From assembly GCF_012935325.2 (NCBI RefSeq), contig NZ_JABBYG020000003.1, positions 310,001-374,000 on the forward strand: a stretch of 64,000 bases of DNA. Direction: 5' to 3'. Positions 59,913 through 64,000 of the stretch are shown here, in pieces; the first letter of the stretch is position 1; the number at the start of each line of letters is the position of its first letter. The stretch is from Paenibacillus sp. PL91. GTDB lineage: Bacteria; Bacillota; Bacilli; Paenibacillales; Paenibacillaceae. The translations under genes were made by a program, and so were the position numbers. The notes below the pieces were generated by a model. The model was not told the DNA's origin and did no database searches. It saw only the letters and a list, made by a program, of their open reading frames with translations.

Positions 59913-61193
59913 TTATCTAGTAATGAGCTGCTCGCGGCTAGGTCCTACAGATATACTTCCGACTCTTACGCCGACGGCTGCTTCCACGAAATTAACATAT
60001 TGCTGCGCTGCCTCCGGCAATTGCTCGAAGCTGCGCACGTGAGAAATGTCGCATTTCCAGCCTGGAAGTCGCTCTAGTACCGGCTTTGCCGAATCAAGCT
60101 TTGCCGTAACCGGGAAGTGCTCCATTACGATTTGACCGTCCAGCTCATAACCCGTACATACAGGAATCTCATCTAAGTAGCCAAGCACGTCGAGATTGGT
60201 CAGCGCTACCTCGGTAGCTCCTTGGAGCATGCAGCCATAGCGGGTAGCCACCGCATCAAACCAACCCATCCGGCGCGGTCTTCCCGTCAATGCGCCAAAT
60301 TCTCCTGCATCTCCGCCCAATCGGCGCAGCTCGTCAGCTTCAGCGCCATTCAGCTCGCTTACGAACGGCCCCGCTCCTACGCAGCTGGAATAAGCTTTGA
60401 CCACCGCAATAATTCGCGTAATCGCATAAGGCGGCAAGCCCGCTCCTATCGGTGCGAAGCCAGCAAGCGTTGAGGAGGAAGTCGAATACGGATAGATGCC
60501 ATGATCCGGATCACGCAGCGCGCCAAGCTGTCCTTCCAGCAAAATCGACTCTCCATTCCGATAAGCGTCATGAAGCAGCTTGCTCGTATCGCAAACGAAA
60601 GACCGCAGCTTCTCCGCTTGCTCAAGAAGCTCAGGCAGAAGGTCTCGCGCGTTTATCGGCTTGCGGTTATAAAGCTGCTCAAGCAGTACATTTTTGGCTG
60701 CCAATGATTGTTCCAGTCGCTGTAGCAGCCGCTCTTCATCGTACAGTTCCGCTACCTGAACGCCAAGCTTTGCATATTTATCTGCATAGAACGGTGCAAT
60801 CCCTCGCTTCGTTGACCCGAAGCTTGCAGCACCAAGCCGCTCCTCCTCCAGCTCATCGAACAGCCTATGAAAAGACAATACAACCTGAGCGCGCTCAGAT
60901 ATAACAATTCGTGGCACAGGCACGCCTCTGGCGAGCAGTTCATCACGCTCACGCAGCAGAACGTCGATGTCCAAAGCTGTTCCAGGGCCAATGACATTCG
61001 TAATTTCCGGATAAAAAACGCCCGATGGCAGCATGTGAAGCGCAAATTTCCCGTAGCTGTTAATAATCGTATGGCCTGCATTGCTTCCTCCCTGATAACG
61101 CACGACATAGGAAGATTTTGCAGCGAGCGCGTCCGTCATTTTGCCCTTTCCTTCATCTCCCCAATTCGCTCCCACTATTGCCGTTACCGTCAT
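59913..61193 (-). CDS. Adenylosuccinate synthetase paralog (PurA family)
   Basis: A 426-residue PurA-family enzyme, which normally joins IMP and aspartate with GTP to form adenylosuccinate. The P-loop GANWGDEGKGKMTD and QGGSNAGHT are conserved. Several conserved loops differ from the housekeeping enzyme: GSTKRGIAPFYADK against GTTKKGIGPAYMDK, EGQLGALRDPDHG against EGAQGVMLDIDQG, TSSSTLAG against TSSNPVAGG, and GALTGRPRR in place of GTTTGRPRR in the aspartate loop. The gene is divergent from a LysR regulator, an unusual setting for purA. It may be a second copy with different substrate preference. Confidence 0.88.
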   Translation of the reverse strand: MTVTAIVGANWGDEGKGKMTDALAAKSSYVVRYQGGSNAGHTIINSYGKFALHMLPSGVFYPEITNVIGPGTALDIDVLLRERDELLARGVPVPRIVISERAQVVLSFHRLFDELEEERLGAASFGSTKRGIAPFYADKYAKLGVQVAELYDEERLLQRLEQSLAAKNVLLEQLYNRKPINARDLLPELLEQAEKLRSFVCDTSKLLHDAYRNGESILLEGQLGALRDPDHGIYPYSTSSSTLAGFAPIGAGLPPYAITRIIAVVKAYSSCVGAGPFVSELNGAEADELRRLGGDAGEFGALTGRPRRMGWFDAVATRYGCMLQGATEVALTNLDVLGYLDEIPVCTGYELDGQIVMEHFPVTAKLDSAKPVLERLPGWKCDISHVRSFEQLPEAAQQYVNFVEAAVGVRVGSISVGPSREQLITR

Positions 61194-61266
61194 ACCAATC
61201 GCCTCCCGATCTTGTTTTGACCCTGCAACGTTTATTATAATGACTGTTATAGCATTAGAATAATTG

Positions 61267-61288
61267 ATATTACTAATATGAGATATTA
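61267..61288. promoter_or_regulatory. Candidate LysR operator between the PurA-like and LysR genes
   Basis: Three alternating half-sites overlap here: ATATTA-C-TAATAT (61267-61279) and TAATAT-GAG-ATATTA (61274-61288). The sequence lies in the 110-base divergent region just before the LysR start. Such dyads with a short spacer are typical regulator sites. Confidence 0.5.
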
Positions 61289-61303
61289 GGTGAGGTAATA
61301 ATT

Positions 61304-62182
61304 ATGATCGCTAACATGGAGTGGTATCGCGTCTTTTATTGGACAGCCAAGACTGGCAGCCTGTCCCGCGCTGCCGAGCAGCTTTTTATTACACAGCCTG
61401 CCGTCACGCATACGATTAAGCAATTAGAAGCAAAATTAGGCGGTCAGCTTTTTTTTCGGATGGCCAAAGGGGTAAAGCTCACATCGGAGGGAGAGGTGCT
61501 GTACCGTTACATCGAGCAGGCCTATAGCTTTATGGAAACGGGCGAGCGAATGCTTGCCGAAATGCACAATCTACAAAGCGGGGAAATCAGCATCGGGGCT
61601 AGCGATACGTTGTGCAAGCATTATTTGATGCCTTATCTGGAGCATTTCCATAGGCAGTTTCCCGACATTCGCATTCGCGTAACGAATCGGACAACCCCGG
61701 AGACGACGGCCCTGCTGAAGGAAGGCAAAATCGATTTTGGCATCGTGCATATGCCTGCCTCAGACAATCAGCTGGACTTTCGCACAAGCATGGCGCTGCA
61801 GGATATTCTCGCTTGCGGCAGCGCTTATTCAGCGCTCAGTCAAACAGGCATATCGCTTGAAAACATTGGCGAGCATCCGCTGCTATTATTGGAAAAAGGA
61901 AGCAGCACTCGCCGTTTTCTTGACGAGCATGCCAAGTCGCATGGAGTTAAGCTCATTCCCGAGCTTGAGCTGGGCAGCTTCGATCTGCTTGCTCAATTTG
62001 CAAGAAGCGGCTTCGGAATAGCCTTCCTTATTCGTGAATACGTCTCAGATGAGCTAGCCTCAGGCGAGCTTATCGAAATCCCGCTGCACCCGCCCACTCC
62101 CGCTCGCAGCATCGGTGTCGCTACGCTGCGCGGCGTACCGATTTCCGCGGCTGCGAAACGGTTTCTCGAGCTGCTGCCGTAG
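61304..62182 (+). CDS. LysR-family transcriptional regulator
   Basis: A 292-residue LysR-type regulator. The N-terminal helix-turn-helix is SLSRAAEQLFITQPAVTHTIKQLE, and the effector-binding domain starts at about residue 92 (GEISIGASDTLCKHYLMPYL). It resembles the CysL/YwfK-type group in general layout. It is divergent from the PurA-like gene, which it probably controls, and autoregulation through the shared operator is likely. The inducer is unknown. Confidence 0.93.
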   Translation: MIANMEWYRVFYWTAKTGSLSRAAEQLFITQPAVTHTIKQLEAKLGGQLFFRMAKGVKLTSEGEVLYRYIEQAYSFMETGERMLAEMHNLQSGEISIGASDTLCKHYLMPYLEHFHRQFPDIRIRVTNRTTPETTALLKEGKIDFGIVHMPASDNQLDFRTSMALQDILACGSAYSALSQTGISLENIGEHPLLLLEKGSSTRRFLDEHAKSHGVKLIPELELGSFDLLAQFARSGFGIAFLIREYVSDELASGELIEIPLHPPTPARSIGVATLRGVPISAAAKRFLELLP

Positions 62183-62293
62183 CTTTGACGGCTTGCAAGC
62201 CTTGTCTGCGTTCTAGTTGGAAAAAAGTAAGAGATCATTTTTAGCTGTATTGTTCGTTTAAACATCGTTTATTCAAATCTGCCTGCCGCTAGA

Positions 62294-62327
62294 AAAAAAA
62301 ACCGCATCCCTATCGGAATGCGGTTAA
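62294..62327 (-). terminator. Rho-independent terminator of the sigma/anti-sigma operon
   Basis: On the minus strand AACCGCATTCC pairs with GGGATGCGGTT over a 4-base loop with one mismatch, followed by more T. Confidence 0.85.
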
Positions 62328-62343
62328 CCTGTTAGCAGCTTTC

Positions 62344-62934
62344 TTAAAAATTGTTGTAAATAACGTCTGCCGTTACCTTCCCGCTCGTGACGTCTCCCGA
62401 GGTGAAGCCGGAAACCGTGTTGCCGACTTTAAATTCCTTGCTTACCAGTTGCTCGGAAGGATCAGGCGCGGTTGGACCCGTTATGCCGTAAGTCGTGTTT
62501 TCCGTTACCGTAACCCACAACTCGCCGATTCGGAAGCTTTGGCCGTCGACGCCTACCTCATCAATGACACCGTCAATGTTAACCCGATGCTTTGCCGATG
62601 TGGCTGGTCCCGGACCGTTATTTTCAACGACGCCGCCGCTTGGGTTGTTCGTGACTGGATCAGGGACCGTTCCACTTCCACTTCCGTTCTGATTAACCGC
62701 ATAGATGCTCAAAGTCAATACCGCGCAAGCCGCGATGCTCGTTGCCCAGATGACCACCTTGTTTTTCTTTACTGCCGGATTAGCTGTTTTCATAGGAATC
62801 GCTCCATTTCGTTTATCGTTATCGATTTGTTTGTGCCTTTCAAGGTTTAAGCGTTCAAGCGTACGTTCTTGAAAATCTTCGCTCGTTTTCAATTTGGACA
62901 TGGCCGATTTATAACTCGATTTCTTCATCTTCAC
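62344..62934 (-). CDS. Putative membrane anti-sigma-like partner of the ECF sigma factor
   Basis: A 196-residue protein. The N-terminal ~50 residues are highly charged and helical (LKTSEDFQERTLERLN), followed by one transmembrane helix (about 60-80), a low-complexity Gly/Pro/Asn linker and an extracellular OB-like domain (about 115-195, with VNIDGVIDEVGVDGQSFRIG). There is no zinc-binding HxxxCxxC motif, so it is not a ZAS-type anti-sigma factor. The GTG start overlaps the sigma stop codon by four bases, which strongly suggests that the product controls or serves the sigma factor. Confidence 0.75.
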   Translation of the reverse strand: MKMKKSSYKSAMSKLKTSEDFQERTLERLNLERHKQIDNDKRNGAIPMKTANPAVKKNKVVIWATSIAACAVLTLSIYAVNQNGSGSGTVPDPVTNNPSGGVVENNGPGPATSAKHRVNIDGVIDEVGVDGQSFRIGELWVTVTENTTYGITGPTAPDPSEQLVSKEFKVGNTVSGFTSGDVTSGKVTADVIYNNF

Positions 62935-63410
62935 AAATCACCACCTATAACTTCTTTAAGCTGATTGCGCCCGCGAGCAAGCCAAGTCCCTACCGTAGCG
63001 GGTTTGGCTTGAAGAATGTCCGCTATTTCTTCTAATGTGTAGCCCTCGTAATAATGCAGATGGATCGGGACCCGATATTTTTTATCCAATGATAATACAG
63101 CCTGCATGACCATGTATTCATCCCTAGGAAGGTAAGACAGGTTTTCCGGTATGGGGTTACGACTTTTAAACCAGCCCGTCTTGAGCAGGTTCTTGCATTT
63201 ATTGATCGTTGTTCGGATTAACCAAGCTTTCTCATGATCAACACTGTCAAAGACGGGGGATTTCTGGAGATAGGCCAGGAATACTTCCTGCGCGACTTCC
63301 TCCGAGTCGGCAACGTTTTTGAGATAGGCGAACGCTATCTTAACCAGGCTGTCGGAATAGTTGACCACGGCTTTGCGGACGGATTCATTGAGCTCATATG
63401 AATCGTTCAC
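62931..63410 (-). CDS. ECF-type RNA polymerase sigma factor
   Basis: A 159-residue sigma-70-family factor with only regions 2 and 4. Region 2 shows LVKIAFAYLKNVADSEEVAQEVFLAYL and the DNA-melting part HEKAWLIRTTINKCKNLLK; region 4 has LSLDKKYRVPIHLHYYEGYTLEEIADIL and TVGTWLARGRNQLK. The start is GTG 63410, seven bases after GGGGG. It is co-translated with a membrane protein that is probably its regulator, so it should respond to an envelope or extracellular signal. Its own promoter motif could not be identified. Confidence 0.93.
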   Translation of the reverse strand: MNDSYELNESVRKAVVNYSDSLVKIAFAYLKNVADSEEVAQEVFLAYLQKSPVFDSVDHEKAWLIRTTINKCKNLLKTGWFKSRNPIPENLSYLPRDEYMVMQAVLSLDKKYRVPIHLHYYEGYTLEEIADILQAKPATVGTWLARGRNQLKEVIGGDL

Positions 63411-63577
63411 CTGATGTCCCCCTTTCACTAGTAATACAATCAAGGAGCCCGTTATTTTTCACGCTGTAAAAATAAATTTAGGACAAATGCTTTAAAGGGG
63501 AGCACTGAGCTTCTTATCAGTATGTCCATCTGCCAAAAACCGCAACAGGTTAGCCGACCAGAAACAAACACAACAGA

Positions 63578-63603
63578 CCCCTTGGGCGAATGGTGCCAAG
63601 GGG
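63578..63603. terminator. Hairpin downstream of the DUF3221 lipoprotein gene
   Basis: CCCCTTGG pairs with CCAAGGGG across ten bases. On the minus strand TCTGTTGTGTTTG follows, a weak T tract. It may terminate the lipoprotein gene that ends at 63649. Confidence 0.4.
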
Positions 63604-63648
63604 CCTGCGTAGAATGGGTGCCAGGCAGCCCATCCGGGTTATAAGAAG

Positions 63649-63984
63649 CTATGCTTTGTCTTTTATTATCTCTATCTTTCTTGCATTACCCTGTGAAGGA
63701 AAAGACTCGTCAACCCCGCCCTCTACCCAATAACGTACTTTTTGTCCAACTTTATATTTCCAGGTTGATGTTGTTAACCAAATAGCGTTACCTGTATAAT
63801 CCTCAAAAATATCTATCCAGCTTTTCCCAAAGTCGTCCTCCTTTACATGATCCAAAATTAAAACCCTGCCTTCACTAATTTCAAATACATAACCTTGCCC
63901 TGAGGGTTCGGAAGTTGGCTTCGCTTCGCATCCCATTAAAGCAATTGCCATTCCTGCTATCATCAATATCTTTATATACCTCAT
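63649..63984 (-). CDS. DUF3221-like lipoprotein
   Basis: A 111-residue lipoprotein. The signal peptide ends in the lipobox LMGCEA near residue 19. The mature part is a small OB-like beta domain (GYVFEISEGRVLILDHV, then GNAIWLTT and VGQKVRYWVEGGVDESFP), which fits the DUF3221 family (YobA-like). GGAGGTGAATTTAAA precedes the ATG. It is anchored outside the membrane; function unknown. It lies upstream of the ECF sigma gene on the same strand but more than 230 bases away. Confidence 0.8.
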   Translation of the reverse strand: MRYIKILMIAGMAIALMGCEAKPTSEPSGQGYVFEISEGRVLILDHVKEDDFGKSWIDIFEDYTGNAIWLTTSTWKYKVGQKVRYWVEGGVDESFPSQGNARKIEIIKDKA

Positions 63985-64000
63985 TTTAAATTCACCTCCA

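Overview
The window reads as chromosomal DNA from a spore-forming member of the Bacillales, most likely Paenibacillus or a close relative. The evidence is a forespore SASP gene with a sigma-G-type promoter, a cwlJ-gerQ germination pair, a YjcZ-type miniprotein, copper-amine-oxidase-like stalk domains, a futalosine-pathway menaquinone enzyme (mqnE), a T-box trpS leader, strong AGGAGG ribosome binding sites and frequent GTG/TTG starts. I see no rRNA, tRNA, CRISPR array, insertion sequence or prophage; this is ordinary core and accessory chromosome. The left edge cuts a histidine kinase gene.

Layout. 1-2 kb: a GAF protein, a NarL-type regulator and a PAS histidine kinase in Nre-like arrangement, followed by a candidate structured small RNA. 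2.4-6.4 kb: Fe-S and redox genes (A-type carrier, Nfu scaffold, YuzB, YutJ-like NADH dehydrogenase) with mqnE. 6.5-10.7 kb: a leftward operon of ctaA, a UbiD-type decarboxylase (probably menaquinone), a HEPN protein and an atypical SDR. 10.9-18.5 kb: thioredoxin-like protein, stalk-domain lipoprotein, MurJ/SpoVB-type flippase, ThuA, DUF456, HAD phosphatase and an orphan sugar-binding lipoprotein. 18.7-22.5 kb: mntABCD manganese transporter with direct-repeat operator candidates. 22.5-26.4 kb: class B PBP, membrane transglutaminase-like protein and a small membrane protein. 26.5-33.3 kb: MFS permease, YjcZ miniprotein, Toprim protein, SCO and heme O synthase (ctaB), cwlJ-gerQ, YdjM/YfhP-type membrane protein, SASP. 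33.3-36.7 kb: trpS with its T-box leader, and a ycgR-ycgQ-like pair behind a candidate Zur box. 37-46 kb: chemoreceptor, Fur-boxed FhuF-like protein, FAH hydrolase, four cell-wall or secreted enzymes, and a PadR-HAAS-DUF4097 operon. 46-51.8 kb: a sugar locus (Gfo/Idh/MocA dehydrogenase, TIM-barrel isomerase, GH31 alpha-xylosidase, AraC regulator). 52-64 kb: regulators, two small lipoproteins, MFS permease, a zinc-site-less ROK kinase, an intergenic tandem repeat, an MBL-TetR operon with twin operators, ribokinase, a divergent PurA paralog opposite a LysR regulator, and an ECF sigma/anti-sigma-like pair.

How the genes work together. Respiration is a theme: mqnE and the UbiD enzyme for menaquinone, YutJ as quinone-linked dehydrogenase, ctaA and ctaB for heme A, SCO for the CuA centre, and the Fe-S assembly genes. 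Metal homeostasis is a second theme, with three operator-like sites matching MntR, Zur and Fur. Sporulation and cell-envelope genes form a third.

No dramatic new system stands out. The observations most worth following are the candidate structured RNA at 2.1-2.4 kb, the Zur-type site before the ycgR/ycgQ pair, the PurA paralog with altered aspartate loop, the ROK kinase lacking its zinc site, the HEPN protein inside a respiratory operon, and the 123-bp-period intergenic repeat at 56.7 kb. All functional calls rest on motif recognition by eye; no database search was possible.
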